From the NCBI RefSeq assembly GCF_025351285.1, contig NZ_JANXWG010000082.1, forward strand, positions 1 to 64,000: 64,000 bases of DNA, read 5' to 3'. Both the position numbers and the translations under genes were made by a program. Below, piece after piece: positions 17,827-27,025 of the stretch; the stretch's first letter is position 1, and every line of letters starts with the position of its first letter. Origin of the DNA: Novosphingobium sp. GTDB lineage: Bacteria > Pseudomonadota > Alphaproteobacteria > Sphingomonadales > Sphingomonadaceae. The notes beneath the pieces were generated by a model. It was not told the DNA's origin. It searched no databases and worked only from the letters and a program-made list of their open reading frames with translations.

Positions 17827-18282
17827 ATGACTGAGGACCGCAAGAAACTTGCGCGGCTCCAGCGGCTCGAACGGCTGCGCAGTATCGCGCGCCATCAAGC
17901 GTTGACTGAGGCAGGCCGGGCCGAGGGTACTTTGGCGCAACTGACCGCGTTGATGGAACGCACCCAGGCGATGCACGGCCACTATGCCGCGCGCGCCGAC
18001 GCCGGCGACGGCCATGCGCTGGTTCACCAATACCGCTTCGTCGAAGGGCTTGGCCGCGTCGCCGATGGTACCCGCGCCGATGCCGATCGGGCGCGCACCA
18101 ACGCCGATGCGCGCAACGCCGAAGCCGCGCAGGCCGAACGACGCCGCGCCGCGGTCGAGGAACGCGCCATCGCCCACCAGCGCACCATGGCGCGCAAGAC
18201 CGCCGCGCAACCGGTGGGATCGTCGCGCCGGGCGAACACCGAAACGGGATCTGGCCCACCAACTGGCACGCTTCTTGATTAA
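17827..18282 (+). CDS. fliJ: Flagellar export chaperone FliJ
   Basis: A 151-residue, highly charged, almost entirely helical protein rich in Ala, Arg and Glu. It is consistent with the FliJ coiled coil that sits in the centre of the FliI ring. Sequence conservation in this family is low, so the call depends strongly on the position between fliI (10 bases upstream) and fliK. No other domain is visible. Confidence 0.75.
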   Translation: MTEDRKKLARLQRLERLRSIARHQALTEAGRAEGTLAQLTALMERTQAMHGHYAARADAGDGHALVHQYRFVEGLGRVADGTRADADRARTNADARNAEAAQAERRRAAVEERAIAHQRTMARKTAAQPVGSSRRANTETGSGPPTGTLLD

Positions 18283-18286
18283 CACG

Positions 18287-19876
18287 ATGCGAACCAAGCC
18301 GCTGGAGCCCATGCCGATGATCGCGACAACTGCCCTTCTGTCCCCGGCACCCGGCGCTGGCCTGCTTGCGATTGCGGGCGGGATCGGCAATCCGGCGGTG
18401 CCTGTCGAGGGACCGGAAACGGCGGGTGCAGGCTCGGGGAGCGCCGATACGGTGTCGTTCAGCGCCCTGCTGGCGGGTTTGCCGAATGCGCAGACGGCCA
18501 CACCTCAGCCTTCGGAACTTGCTGCAAACCCCGTTGCCGCAAGCCCGGCGGCGCCATCCGGCACTCGGCCGATCGCGCAGTTCTTCGCGGTCATGGCGCG
18601 ATCGGTTCCCGAGGGAGCGATTGCCGCAACCGGCAGAACTCCGCCGCCAACCGGCAAAGTTCTGCCGCAACCCGGCATCGCCAGCGCAGTCGTGCCGGCC
18701 ATCGCCTTCCCGGCGGTTGCGAGCTCCGCCAATGATTCAACCGCCGATGCCGCGCCGGCCGACGACTCCACGCCTGCAGACCCGGCTTCAACCGACGTGC
18801 CCGCCCCTGCGATCGCGCCAGTTGCCATCGCGAGCCCGCTGATCCTGCCGCAACCGCCTGCACCGGCGACAGACGATCCGAAGCCCACGGCTGTCGCCAT
18901 TGTGCGTCTGCCCGCGAAAACCCTCGGTTCCGGGCGTGAGGCTGCTGCTGAACCTGCAGCCGAGACCGCCAGGCGCGTGCTGCCAGCGTCGGCCGCAAAG
19001 CAGACCGCGGGAGACCCTGCGCCGATCGGTGCGACTGAAATGGTGCGGAACGCACTGGCTGCTCCGCTGACCCGCCTCGCCGCCAACGCGTCGCCACTGC
19101 CGGTTGCAGCGACGATGCAGGTAGCCTTGCCGATGAGCGCGGCGCCGGTCGAAGGCAGCGGCGAGCGGCCACCAGCCTTGTTCCAGCAAACTCCGCGCGG
19201 CCGCACTGTAACCGTCACCACTGCCGCTGCCGCTGCCGCTGCTGCTGATTCTGACCCTGCCGATCGGCTGGACGCAGCGCCGCGTGAACTTGCACAGGCC
19301 GCCCCCACCCTTGCGCCTGCTCCGCTGGTCGCACCATTCATGCACGCGGTTGCAGTGGCGTTCGGCAATCCATCGGAAGCCACGGCAGCGGCATCCGTCT
19401 CGCCCGCAGGGCGCGTTGATTTTGCCACGCTGGTCGACACGATCGCCCGCGCCCGCGAACACGCATCGCCTCAGGCTATGACGGCGCCGGTTTCGGTGTC
19501 GCTGGCGCATGCCGACTTCGGCCCGGTTGCGCTGCGCTTCCGCCACGAAGGCGATGCGCTGGCGGTAACGATGGCGAGCGCCGACCCCGGCTTTGCTTCA
19601 GCCGTTTCGGCAGCCGCGGCCGCCGATGCAAGCGCAAACGCCGGACAAGGACAGCCCGGCAACGGCCAGCAACAATCATCGAGCAGCTTCGGCAGTTCGA
19701 CCAGTCAAGGGTCTGCGCAAACCGGTTCAGGCCAGGCTGGCCAAGGTCAAGCCGGCCAGAACCAGGCCGATCAACGCCAGCCCGATCCACGTCAGCCGGG
19801 TGGGAACCGACCGCTGCCGCGCACAGCTTCACAGGCCGCCAACCGCGACGGCCCCGATCCGGACATCTTCGCCTGA
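18287..19876 (+). CDS. fliK: Hook-length control protein FliK
   Basis: 529 residues starting at MRTKPLEPMP four bases after fliJ; an earlier start would overlap most of fliJ and is rejected. The protein is Ala/Pro/Thr-rich and low in complexity over about 400 residues, as expected for the molecular ruler. The C-terminal Flg_hook domain is recognisable around MTAPVSVSLAHADFGPVALR followed by FRHEGDALAVTMASADPGF. The tail is Gly/Gln-rich (GQAGQGQAGQNQADQ). A CTGCCG/CTG repeat at 19221-19247 encodes a poly-Ala run and may vary in length. Confidence 0.88.
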   Translation: MRTKPLEPMPMIATTALLSPAPGAGLLAIAGGIGNPAVPVEGPETAGAGSGSADTVSFSALLAGLPNAQTATPQPSELAANPVAASPAAPSGTRPIAQFFAVMARSVPEGAIAATGRTPPPTGKVLPQPGIASAVVPAIAFPAVASSANDSTADAAPADDSTPADPASTDVPAPAIAPVAIASPLILPQPPAPATDDPKPTAVAIVRLPAKTLGSGREAAAEPAAETARRVLPASAAKQTAGDPAPIGATEMVRNALAAPLTRLAANASPLPVAATMQVALPMSAAPVEGSGERPPALFQQTPRGRTVTVTTAAAAAAAADSDPADRLDAAPRELAQAAPTLAPAPLVAPFMHAVAVAFGNPSEATAAASVSPAGRVDFATLVDTIARAREHASPQAMTAPVSVSLAHADFGPVALRFRHEGDALAVTMASADPGFASAVSAAAAADASANAGQGQPGNGQQQSSSSFGSSTSQGSAQTGSGQAGQGQAGQNQADQRQPDPRQPGGNRPLPRTASQAANRDGPDPDIFA

Positions 19877-19926
19877 TCGGCGCCGCCGCGACAGGCCACA
19901 CGCATAGCTTCCAGGGGGATTGATCG

Positions 19927-20529
19927 ATGAGCGCCGACAAGAAGGAAAAGGACAAGGACGCCAAGCCCAGGAAGGGCAAGGGCATGATCCTGGTGGTGAT
20001 GGGCCTTCTGGTGATGATCGGCGGCGGTGCCGGCACGGCGTTCGCGCTGGTCAAGATCGGCGTGATCGGCGGGGTCAAGGAATCGAAGCACGAGGCCGAC
20101 GTGCCCAAGCTGCTGAAAAAGGGCGAGGAAGACCCTTACGCGCCCAAGGGTGGTGAAGGCGGCAAGGAAGAAGCCAAGGGCACCGAAGTCGAGGGCGAAG
20201 GCGGCAGCGCATACCGCACCGCCTATTACACCTTCACCGACGAATTCACCTCGAACTTGCGCGATTCGCCGTCGCTCGTGCAGATGAGCATTGCCTGTTC
20301 CACGCACCGCGACGGGCGCGTGCTGATGTGGCTGAAGAAGCACGAACTGGCGATCCGTTCAGCGATCCTGGTGGTGCTGGCCGATACGCCCGACACCGAT
20401 GCGCACACCGCGCAAGGCAAGGACCACCTGCAGGAGCGGCTGACCGTGGCGATCAACAAGGTCCTGACCGAGGAAGAAGGCTTCGGCGGGGTCGACCAGG
20501 TCTATTTCCGCAGCTTCCTGGTCCAGTGA
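19927..20529 (+). CDS. fliL: Flagellar basal body-associated protein FliL
   Basis: A 200-residue protein with a Lys-rich cytoplasmic start and one membrane helix (MILVVMGLLVMIGGGAGTAF, about residues 20-39). The periplasmic stomatin-like domain follows (YYTFTDEFTSNLRDSPSLVQ, then MSIACSTHRDGRVL). The C-terminal VDQVYFRSFLVQ is the usual FliL end. FliL stabilises stators at the basal body. It leads the fliL-M-N-O-P-Q-R-flhB block. Confidence 0.92.
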   Translation: MSADKKEKDKDAKPRKGKGMILVVMGLLVMIGGGAGTAFALVKIGVIGGVKESKHEADVPKLLKKGEEDPYAPKGGEGGKEEAKGTEVEGEGGSAYRTAYYTFTDEFTSNLRDSPSLVQMSIACSTHRDGRVLMWLKKHELAIRSAILVVLADTPDTDAHTAQGKDHLQERLTVAINKVLTEEEGFGGVDQVYFRSFLVQ

Positions 20530-20577
20530 TCCTCGGCGCACGAAACTTCAGACCGTAGCAAGGGCAAGTACCGTCCC

Positions 20578-21480
20578 ATGAAACCTCAACGTGGCTTCGT
20601 TGCCGAGCGCGCGCTGGCACAGCACAGCGCGGCGTTGCTGCGCCCGGGCCCTGGCGCCACCGAACTGATCGGCGGGCTGGAGCGCGTCGGGCAGCGCATC
20701 GCCAAGGCCTTGCCGGGTGCGCTGGCGCCGCTGATCGGCGATGTCCGGCTCGAGATCCCGCGCGCCACCCCTCAGAAAACCACGTTCGGTGACTACGAAC
20801 TCGCTTCGGCACCGCTTGCCGCCAATTGCCTGCTCGGCGCCGGGGTGAGCAGCGCGCCGTTCCTCGTGGTGATCGACGCCGCGGCGGTCTTTGCTCTGGT
20901 CGACCGCGCGTTCGGTGGTGCCGGGCTGCCGCCGGAGACTTTGCCGCGCGCCTTTCCGCTCGCTGCGGAATTGGCGATCGAGCGGCTCGAAGCGCTGCTG
21001 GGTGGCGCGATCGCAAGCGCGCTGGGCGGCCAGGCCGAAGCGATCCGCCCTTTGCGCCGCGATGGCGAACTGGCCCAGCTTGCACCATTCGCCGGCGATA
21101 CGCCACTGGCGGTGATGTCGCTCAAGATCGAGGAGGCCACCCGCGCCACCTGGACGATCGACCTCGCCTTTCCGCTGACCACGCTCGAAATGCTGTTCGG
21201 CGCAAATGCAAACGGGGGCGACCAGCCGGCCCCGCGCCCGCGCAGCGCCCCGCGCGCGCCCGATCCGCAGGCCGAACCGTTCGCGTCGATGCCGTTGCTG
21301 CTTTCGGCGGTGCTGGTCGACATGGCGCTGCCGCTGTCCGCGCTGTCGCAGCTCGAACTCGGGCAAGTGCTGCCGGTCTCGGTGGCGCGGCGGGTGCCGC
21401 TGCGCATCGGCGACGTGACCGTGGCGCACGGCAGCGTGGGCGCTTCGGACGAACGCGTCGCTATCCAGATTCTTTCCTAG
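20578..21480 (+). CDS. fliM: Flagellar motor switch protein FliM
   Basis: A 300-residue C-ring protein. The middle CheC-like domain contains FLVVIDAAAVFALVDRAFGG and LAIERLEALLGGAI. The C-terminal SpoA domain (VDMALPLSALSQLELGQVLP, then VARRVPLRIGDVTVAHG) pairs with FliN. The CheY-binding EIDxLL motif expected at the N-terminus is not evident in MKPQRGFVAERALAQHS. This is a mild departure, so the N-terminal switch contact may differ. It lies 48 bases after fliL and directly before fliN. Confidence 0.9.
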   Translation: MKPQRGFVAERALAQHSAALLRPGPGATELIGGLERVGQRIAKALPGALAPLIGDVRLEIPRATPQKTTFGDYELASAPLAANCLLGAGVSSAPFLVVIDAAAVFALVDRAFGGAGLPPETLPRAFPLAAELAIERLEALLGGAIASALGGQAEAIRPLRRDGELAQLAPFAGDTPLAVMSLKIEEATRATWTIDLAFPLTTLEMLFGANANGGDQPAPRPRSAPRAPDPQAEPFASMPLLLSAVLVDMALPLSALSQLELGQVLPVSVARRVPLRIGDVTVAHGSVGASDERVAIQILS

Positions 21481-21504
21481 TCAAACAAACAAGGCATTGA
21501 TTTC

Positions 21505-21786
21505 ATGACCATTCCCATGCGCGGTTTCGACCTGATCAAGGACGTCGATGTCCGGCTGACCGTAGAGCTCGGCCGCACCAGGATGACGCTGCAGGACGTG
21601 CTTTCGCTCGCCGAGGAAAGCGTCGTCATGCTCGACCGGCTGACCGACGAACTGCTCGACGTGATGGTCAACGGCAAGCTGATCGCGCGCGGCGAAGTGG
21701 TGGCCGAGGGCACGCGGTTCGGCTTGCGCATCGTCGAGCTGGTGGGCGGGACTTCGGCCTCCACTGTCCCGGTTGGGGGCCTGTAA
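21505..21786 (+). CDS. fliN: Flagellar motor switch protein FliN
   Basis: 93 residues, essentially one SpoA domain. The signature DVDVRLTVELGRTRMTLQDV at about residues 12-31 is followed by VMVNGKLIARGEVVAEGTRF and GLRIVEL. It forms the lower C ring with FliM and helps dock FliH. The TAATG overlap with fliO indicates coupling. Confidence 0.96.
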   Translation: MTIPMRGFDLIKDVDVRLTVELGRTRMTLQDVLSLAEESVVMLDRLTDELLDVMVNGKLIARGEVVAEGTRFGLRIVELVGGTSASTVPVGGL

Positions 21787-22061
21787 TGCTCTGGTACATC
21801 CTCAAGCTGCTGGTCATGCTGCCGCTGATTGCGGCGCTGGTGTGGGGCAGCCTCAAGCTGGCGCGCGGCGCGCAGGATCGCTTTGCCGCCAAGCAAGGCC
21901 CGCGTTCGGTGCGGGTTATTGAAACACAGATGATGTCGCCTACGCTCAAGCTGGCGGTAATCGAATTCCACGGCCGCGAGATCCTGGTTTCGGTCTCGCG
22001 CGGCGGGATTGCCCGGCTGGCCGAGGCGCCGGCACGGCAGCAAGCGGAGGGCGCGGCGTGA
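21786..22061 (+). CDS. fliO: Flagellar biosynthetic protein FliO
   Basis: 91 residues with a single N-terminal membrane helix (LWYILKLLVMLPLIAALVWG) and a small basic cytoplasmic domain. The strand-rich segment SVRVIETQMMSPTLKLAVIE is followed by FHGREILVSVSRGGIARL, matching the FliO domain. FliO helps assemble the FliP pore. It overlaps fliN by one base and fliP by four. Confidence 0.88.
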   Translation: MLWYILKLLVMLPLIAALVWGSLKLARGAQDRFAAKQGPRSVRVIETQMMSPTLKLAVIEFHGREILVSVSRGGIARLAEAPARQQAEGAA

Positions 22062-22879
22062 TCCGCCGGATCCTGATGCTGCTCGCGCTGTTTGCAGCGA
22101 CGCCCGTGCTTGCTCAGGCCGTGCCGGTCCAGCCGGTAGCCACCTCCGTCGCAGCCCCGACCGCCGCCGCCCCAGCCGCCGTACCCGGCGCGCTCGATCG
22201 CGCATTCGGCGAGATCAAGGGCAATCAGGCCGGTAATGGTTCAGGGGGCGGCAGCTTGTCGCTGTCGCTGCAATTGTTGCTGGTCATGGGGCTGCTCACG
22301 CTGCTGCCCGGGCTGATCCTGATGATGACCAGCTTCACGCGCATTCTCGTGGTGCTGTCGATCCTGCGGCAGGCATTGGGCCTCCAGCAATCGCCGCCCA
22401 ACCAGGTGCTGATCGGGCTGTCGCTGTTCCTGTCGCTGTTCGTGATGGCGCCAACGCTCGACAAGGTGAACCAGACCGCGATCGCGCCCTATTCGGCGGG
22501 CATGATCAACGCCGAAACCGCGCTGGCCAACGGCGCGCACGAATTCCACGGCTTCATGATCCGCCAGACCCGCGAGCATGACCTGTCGATGTTCGCGACG
22601 ATGGCCAAGGCGCCGAAGTTCGGCAATTCGGCCGATGTGCCGTTCTCGATCCTGCTGCCGGCCTTCGTCACCAGCGAGTTGAAAACGGCGTTCCAAATCG
22701 GCTTCATGCTGTTCCTGCCGTTCCTGGTGATCGACCTGGTGGTCTCGTCGGTGCTGATGAGCCTGGGCATGATGATGATGAGCCCGACGATCGTGTCGCT
22801 GCCGTTCAAGCTGCTGCTGTTCGTGCTGGTCGACGGCTGGGCGCTGCTGATGGGCAGTCTTGCGGCGAGCTTCGCGTGA
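22058..22879 (+). CDS. fliP: Flagellar export-gate protein FliP
   Basis: A 273-residue export-gate subunit with a cleavable signal peptide (MIRRILMLLALFAATPVLAQ). The membrane segments are strongly conserved: MTSFTRILVVLSILRQALGL, QSPPNQVLIGLSLFLSLFVM, then ELKTAFQIGFMLFLPFLVID and the MMMMSPTIVSLPFKLLLFVL end. FliP5-FliQ4-FliR1 form the gate in the MS ring. The start overlaps fliO (ATGA-like GTGATC context). Confidence 0.97.
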   Translation: MIRRILMLLALFAATPVLAQAVPVQPVATSVAAPTAAAPAAVPGALDRAFGEIKGNQAGNGSGGGSLSLSLQLLLVMGLLTLLPGLILMMTSFTRILVVLSILRQALGLQQSPPNQVLIGLSLFLSLFVMAPTLDKVNQTAIAPYSAGMINAETALANGAHEFHGFMIRQTREHDLSMFATMAKAPKFGNSADVPFSILLPAFVTSELKTAFQIGFMLFLPFLVIDLVVSSVLMSLGMMMMSPTIVSLPFKLLLFVLVDGWALLMGSLAASFA

Positions 22880-23157
22880 TGGGGCCGGACGAAACCTCCG
22901 CCATGCTGGCGCTGGCCGACCGGATGCTGTGGGTGACGATGCTCGTTGCCGCTCCGGTGCTGCTCGCCAGCCTCGCGGTCGGGCTGGTGGTCGGCGTGAT
23001 CCAGGCGGCCACGTCGGTGAACGAACAGACGCTGACTTTCGTGCCCAAGTTGGCCGTCACCGCGCTGGTGCTGGTTGTGCTCGGCGGCGCCATGCTCACG
23101 CTGATCGGCGATTTCACCCGCGACATATTCACCACCATCGCCACGATTTCTCGATGA
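22879..23157 (+). CDS. fliQ: Flagellar export-gate protein FliQ
   Basis: 92 residues with two membrane helices (LWVTMLVAAPVLLASLAVGL and LAVTALVLVVLGGAMLTLIG) and the conserved GVIQAATSVNEQTLTFVPKL turn between them. ATG at 22879 is preferred; the GTG three bases upstream, overlapping the fliP stop, is an equally possible start. FliQ is the gate latch subunit. Confidence 0.95.
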   Translation: MGPDETSAMLALADRMLWVTMLVAAPVLLASLAVGLVVGVIQAATSVNEQTLTFVPKLAVTALVLVVLGGAMLTLIGDFTRDIFTTIATISR

Positions 23158-23936
23158 ACGGTCTCGACTTCGGTTTCGGCCACCTTGAGGCCGAATTCTG
23201 GCGGCTGGTGTTCGCAATGACGCGGATCGGCGCGGCCATGGTTGCGGCGCCGCTGTTCGGCGCGGCAGGCGTGTCGGCTCAAGCGCGGGTGATCGTGGCG
23301 GGCGCCATCGCGGTCATGGTCTGCGCGTGGACGCCCATCGCCGCGCCGGTGCAACTGCTGTCGCTCGCCGGTCTGATGGCGACCTTGCAAGAGGTGCTGA
23401 TCGGGCTGGTGCTGGGCTTCGTGCTGCAACTGTCGTTCGCCGCGCCCACGATCGCGGCCGAGATCATCGGCGGCGGCATGGGCATGAACATGGCCGCTTC
23501 GATCGATCCGCAAAGCGGCACGCAATCGCCCGCGCTCGGCCATTTCTTCGCGGTGGTGCTGACGGTGGTGTTCCTGGGGCTGAACGCGCACCTGGGCTGG
23601 ATTGCGCTGATTTTGCGGAGTTACGAGACCTTTCCGCCCGGCGGGCACTGGTTCGGGCCCGACCGCATCCACGCGCTGCTGGGCTTCGGCACGACGATGT
23701 TCGCCACCGCCATCGCCATCGCGCTGCCGGTCACGCTGATCCTGCTGCTGGTGCAAGTCGCGACCGCGGTGATCGGCCGATCGGCGCCCAGCCTCAACCT
23801 GTTCTCGCTCGGGCTGCCGGCGGGTGTGCTGGCGGGCCTGGCCGCACTGATCGCCGCCGCGCCGCTGGTGGCGGACCGGTCGAGCGAACTCAGCCTCACT
23901 GCGATCGACCAGGTCGCAACGCTGATCGGTCCCTGA
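23154..23936 (+). CDS. fliR: Flagellar export-gate protein FliR
   Basis: 260 residues starting at MNGLDFGFGH, four bases overlapping fliQ; the longer open frame upstream runs through fliQ and is not used. Several membrane helices and FliR motifs are visible (RIGAAMVAAPLFGAAGVSAQ, then GLVLGFVLQLSFAAPTIAAE, then IDPQSGTQSPALGHF). FliR is the single-copy gate subunit and contacts FlhB, whose gene follows after three bases. Confidence 0.96.
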   Translation: MNGLDFGFGHLEAEFWRLVFAMTRIGAAMVAAPLFGAAGVSAQARVIVAGAIAVMVCAWTPIAAPVQLLSLAGLMATLQEVLIGLVLGFVLQLSFAAPTIAAEIIGGGMGMNMAASIDPQSGTQSPALGHFFAVVLTVVFLGLNAHLGWIALILRSYETFPPGGHWFGPDRIHALLGFGTTMFATAIAIALPVTLILLLVQVATAVIGRSAPSLNLFSLGLPAGVLAGLAALIAAAPLVADRSSELSLTAIDQVATLIGP

Positions 23937-23939
23937 ACC

Positions 23940-25103
23940 ATGTCAGAGGACGCCGGCGAGAAAACCTTCGCACCAAGCGCCAAGCGCAAGCGCGATGCCG
24001 CGCAAAAGGGCGACGTCGTCCGATCGAAGGAACTGACCACCGCGGTCACCGTGCTGATCGGCGCGGCGTGGCTGCGCTTTGCCGGGCCGTGGGTGTTCGG
24101 CAAGCTGGCCGCCAGCGTGCGCAGCGGTTTCGTGTGGGACCACGCCACGATCGAGAGCTTTTCGCCGCAGCAACTGCTGCTCACCGCGCTGATTGCTGCG
24201 ATGCCGCCGGTGCTGGTGCTGGGCGGGGGCGTGATGGTTTCGGCGGTCGCACTCCAGTTAACGCTGGGCGAAGGACGCTGGGTGCCGGGCAATCTTGCGC
24301 CCAAGGCGTCGCGGCTCAACCCCCTGGCCGGATTGAGCAAAGTGTTCGGGACGCAAGGCTGGATCGAACTGGGCAAAGGCCTGCTCAAGCTCGCGCTGCT
24401 GGGCTCGATGCTTTACCTCTGGGCGAAGCCACGGCTGACTACGATGGTCGGCCTGGGCACCGGCACGCTCTCGGCCGAACTGGCCATGGCTTGGGACATG
24501 CTGACCTCGCTGGCGTTCACGATGGCCGCCGGGCTGATGGCGATCGCGATGTTCGACGTGCCGGTCCAGCTCGTGCGGCGTTTCATGCGGCTGCGCATGA
24601 GCCGGCAGGAAATGCGCGACGAAGGCAAGGAATCCGAAGGCTCGCCCGAAACCAAGCAGGCGCAGCGCAACCGCGCGCGCCAGCTTTCGCGCGGCGGCGT
24701 CCAGCGCGCGATGCAGGAAGCACAGTTCCTCATCACCAACCCATCGCACTTCGCGGTGGCGCTATCCTACGATCCCGAGAAGGCGCCCGCGCCGGTGGTG
24801 CTGGCCAAGGGACGCGGCGACAAGGCGCTGGCGATGCGCGACCTGGCCGCCGAACTGGGTCTGCCGACGCTGGAAATCCCGCCGCTGGCGCGCTCGGTCT
24901 ATTTCACCACGCGCGAAAACCAGATGATCCGCGAGGAGTTGTACGCCGCGGTCGCCTCGGTGCTGGCGTTCGTGCTGTCGCTCAAGCGCGGCGATGCGCC
25001 GCCGATGCCCCAAGTGGACGTGCCGCAGACGTTGCGCTTCGATGCCGAAGGCAAGCCCGAAGATCGCGCACTTCTGCGACCAGCCGTTGAAAACAGGGCT
25101 TAA
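23940..25103 (+). CDS. flhB: Flagellar export switch protein FlhB
   Basis: A 387-residue export-switch protein with four membrane helices in the first 210 residues. The basic linker (EMRDEGKESEGSPETKQAQR) leads to the self-cleaving cytoplasmic domain. The normal NPTH cleavage motif is NPSH here (267-270). The cleavage bond lies between Asn and Pro, so a conservative Thr-to-Ser change may still allow it. The C-terminal part (GRGDKALAMRDLAAELGLPT, then TTRENQMIREELYAAVASVL) is standard. FlhB switches export from hook to filament proteins after FliK signals. Confidence 0.96.
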   Translation: MSEDAGEKTFAPSAKRKRDAAQKGDVVRSKELTTAVTVLIGAAWLRFAGPWVFGKLAASVRSGFVWDHATIESFSPQQLLLTALIAAMPPVLVLGGGVMVSAVALQLTLGEGRWVPGNLAPKASRLNPLAGLSKVFGTQGWIELGKGLLKLALLGSMLYLWAKPRLTTMVGLGTGTLSAELAMAWDMLTSLAFTMAAGLMAIAMFDVPVQLVRRFMRLRMSRQEMRDEGKESEGSPETKQAQRNRARQLSRGGVQRAMQEAQFLITNPSHFAVALSYDPEKAPAPVVLAKGRGDKALAMRDLAAELGLPTLEIPPLARSVYFTTRENQMIREELYAAVASVLAFVLSLKRGDAPPMPQVDVPQTLRFDAEGKPEDRALLRPAVENRA

Positions 25104-25133
25104 CCCGATGCCGCTGCTGTCGTTCTTCGTCTC

Positions 25134-26639
25134 ATGGTAACGTCCACCTCCTCCACCGGCTCGACCGCAACCACGCAGACTGTCGCGGACTCGGCCAGCA
25201 TCGGTTCGGCGCTGGCAACGGCGCTCGGTGGCGGAACCGGCATCGACATGACGCAACTGGCAGGCAACCTGGCGACTGCGGAATTCGCCGGCCGGCTGGT
25301 GCGGCTCGACAACCAGAACACCAGGCTCACCACGCAGATCTCGCAAGCCACCCAGCTCAAAAGCGACCTGCTCACGCTGGCCAGCTCGCTCGGCAGCGTG
25401 GTGCGCACCGGCAGCTTGTCGGCGCAGCCGTCGGTCGCCAACAGCGCGGTTGCCAGCGCCAGCCTGCCCCCGGGCAGTTCGGGCGTGAGCGGCAGCTACA
25501 GCCTGGAAGTGACCAGGCTGGCCAGCCCGCAAGTGCTCAATTCGCAAGCCTTTGCCGCACCCACCACGCTGGCCGGGTCGGGCTCGCTCACCATCAACTT
25601 CGGCACGATTGCGGGCACGGCGTTCACCCCCGATGCAGCCCACGCACCGGTCACGGTCTCGATCGCTGCCGGCGCCACGCTGTCCGATGTCGCCAGTGCG
25701 ATCAATGGCTCGGGCGCCGGGATCACCGCTTACGTCGCCACCAGCGGCGATGGTGCGCATCTCGTGCTCAAGGGCCAGCAGGGCGCAGCCAGCGGCTTTA
25801 CGCTGAGCGCCACCGAAATCGCCGGCGATCCGGGCCTGGCCAAACTTGCCTTCGATCCAGCCACCGCGGCGGCTGCAGTTGCTGCCGGCACACCCACGGC
25901 CACAATCGCCGCCAGCGCCAGCGATGCGGCCTACAAGCTCGACGGGGTGAGCCGCACCGCCACCAGCAACACCATTCCCAGCGCCGCGCCCGGGATCTCG
26001 CTCAACCTGACCGGCACAAACCCCGGCGCGCCGACGCAGATCACCTTCAGCGATCCCACCACGCAGATCGCCGCATCGATGCAGGACATGACCAATGCGC
26101 TGAACGTGCTGGTCGGCGAATTGAACACCGATCTCGATCCGGCCTCGGGCGGGCTTTCGGCGGACAGCGGCGCGCGCGCGCTGCGCCGCCAGTTGGCTGG
26201 CCTGGCCGGCACCAGGATCATGCCCAATGCGGCGGCGGGTGCGCCTTCGACGCTGTCCGACCTGGGGCTGTCGGTCAACAAGGACGGCACCTTCAAGCTG
26301 GACACGACGAGGCTCAACGCCACGCTCAAGTCCAATCCGCAAGACGTGGCAGCCATGTTCACGACCGGGCTCTACGGAGTTTACGGCACGCTCGACGGCA
26401 TATCGCGCAACCTCACTTCGGCCAGCGATCCGGGTTCATTGTCGGGCTCGATCGCCCGCTACACCGGCTTGCAGACCAAACTGGGGACGCAGCGCACCAC
26501 GCTGACCACCCAGCAGGACAAATTGCGCACCCGGCTGGTAACTCAGTTTGCGCATTCCAATTCGATCGTCGCCAACTCCAAGTCGACACTCACTTACCTC
26601 CAGAACCAGGCAACGTCCTGGAGCAACAGGACAAACTGA
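25134..26639 (+). CDS. fliD: Flagellar filament cap protein FliD (HAP2)
   Basis: A 501-residue cap protein. The N-terminal motif (GGGTGIDMTQLAGNLATAEF, about residues 34-53) and long coiled-coil ends are typical. The middle is Ala/Ser/Thr-rich with a flagellin-like insert (GASGFTLSATEIAGDPGLAK-type). The C-terminal end (KLGTQRTTLTTQQDKLRTRL, then VTQFAHSNSIVANSKSTLTY) includes the conserved helix before the cap pentamer tail. It follows flhB by 30 bases and shares one base with fliS (TGATG). Confidence 0.92.
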   Translation: MVTSTSSTGSTATTQTVADSASIGSALATALGGGTGIDMTQLAGNLATAEFAGRLVRLDNQNTRLTTQISQATQLKSDLLTLASSLGSVVRTGSLSAQPSVANSAVASASLPPGSSGVSGSYSLEVTRLASPQVLNSQAFAAPTTLAGSGSLTINFGTIAGTAFTPDAAHAPVTVSIAAGATLSDVASAINGSGAGITAYVATSGDGAHLVLKGQQGAASGFTLSATEIAGDPGLAKLAFDPATAAAAVAAGTPTATIAASASDAAYKLDGVSRTATSNTIPSAAPGISLNLTGTNPGAPTQITFSDPTTQIAASMQDMTNALNVLVGELNTDLDPASGGLSADSGARALRRQLAGLAGTRIMPNAAAGAPSTLSDLGLSVNKDGTFKLDTTRLNATLKSNPQDVAAMFTTGLYGVYGTLDGISRNLTSASDPGSLSGSIARYTGLQTKLGTQRTTLTTQQDKLRTRLVTQFAHSNSIVANSKSTLTYLQNQATSWSNRTN

Positions 26640-27016
26640 TGCTGCGCCCCCGCGACCCCTGCGAAACCTATCGCCGCATCGATTTCGAGGCGCGCGTTTC
26701 GGGTTCCGACCCGCTCCAACTCGTCGACGTGTGCTTCGAACAGCTATGCGGATCGCTCGATCGCGCCCTGTTCGCCGCCGATCGTGGTGACAATGCGATG
26801 AAAAGCGCGGCGCTGACCCGCGCAGTGGCGGCGCTGACCGCGCTGCAACTGGGGGTGAGCCCCGAAGGCCCGACCGGGCTTGCGCTGATCCAGCTTTACG
26901 GCGCGGCCCGGCGTTCGGTGCTCGACAGCGCGGTGCGGTTCGACGGCGCAACGCTGCGGCAGATCCGCGCCGACTTCGAGGAAATCCGTGGCGCGATGCG
27001 TGGCACTGCCCACTGA
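26639..27016 (+). CDS. fliS: Flagellin export chaperone FliS
   Basis: 125 residues, all helical. The FliS pattern is visible: SDPLQLVDVCFEQLCGSLDR near residues 23-42, then GDNAMKSAALTRAVAALTAL, then LALIQLYGAARRSVLDSAVR. It keeps flagellin unfolded and prevents early polymerisation. The position directly after fliD supports the call. It ends the flagellar locus; a large hairpin array follows. Confidence 0.82.
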   Translation: MLRPRDPCETYRRIDFEARVSGSDPLQLVDVCFEQLCGSLDRALFAADRGDNAMKSAALTRAVAALTALQLGVSPEGPTGLALIQLYGAARRSVLDSAVRFDGATLRQIRADFEEIRGAMRGTAH

Positions 27017-27025
27017 AAGCCTTTG

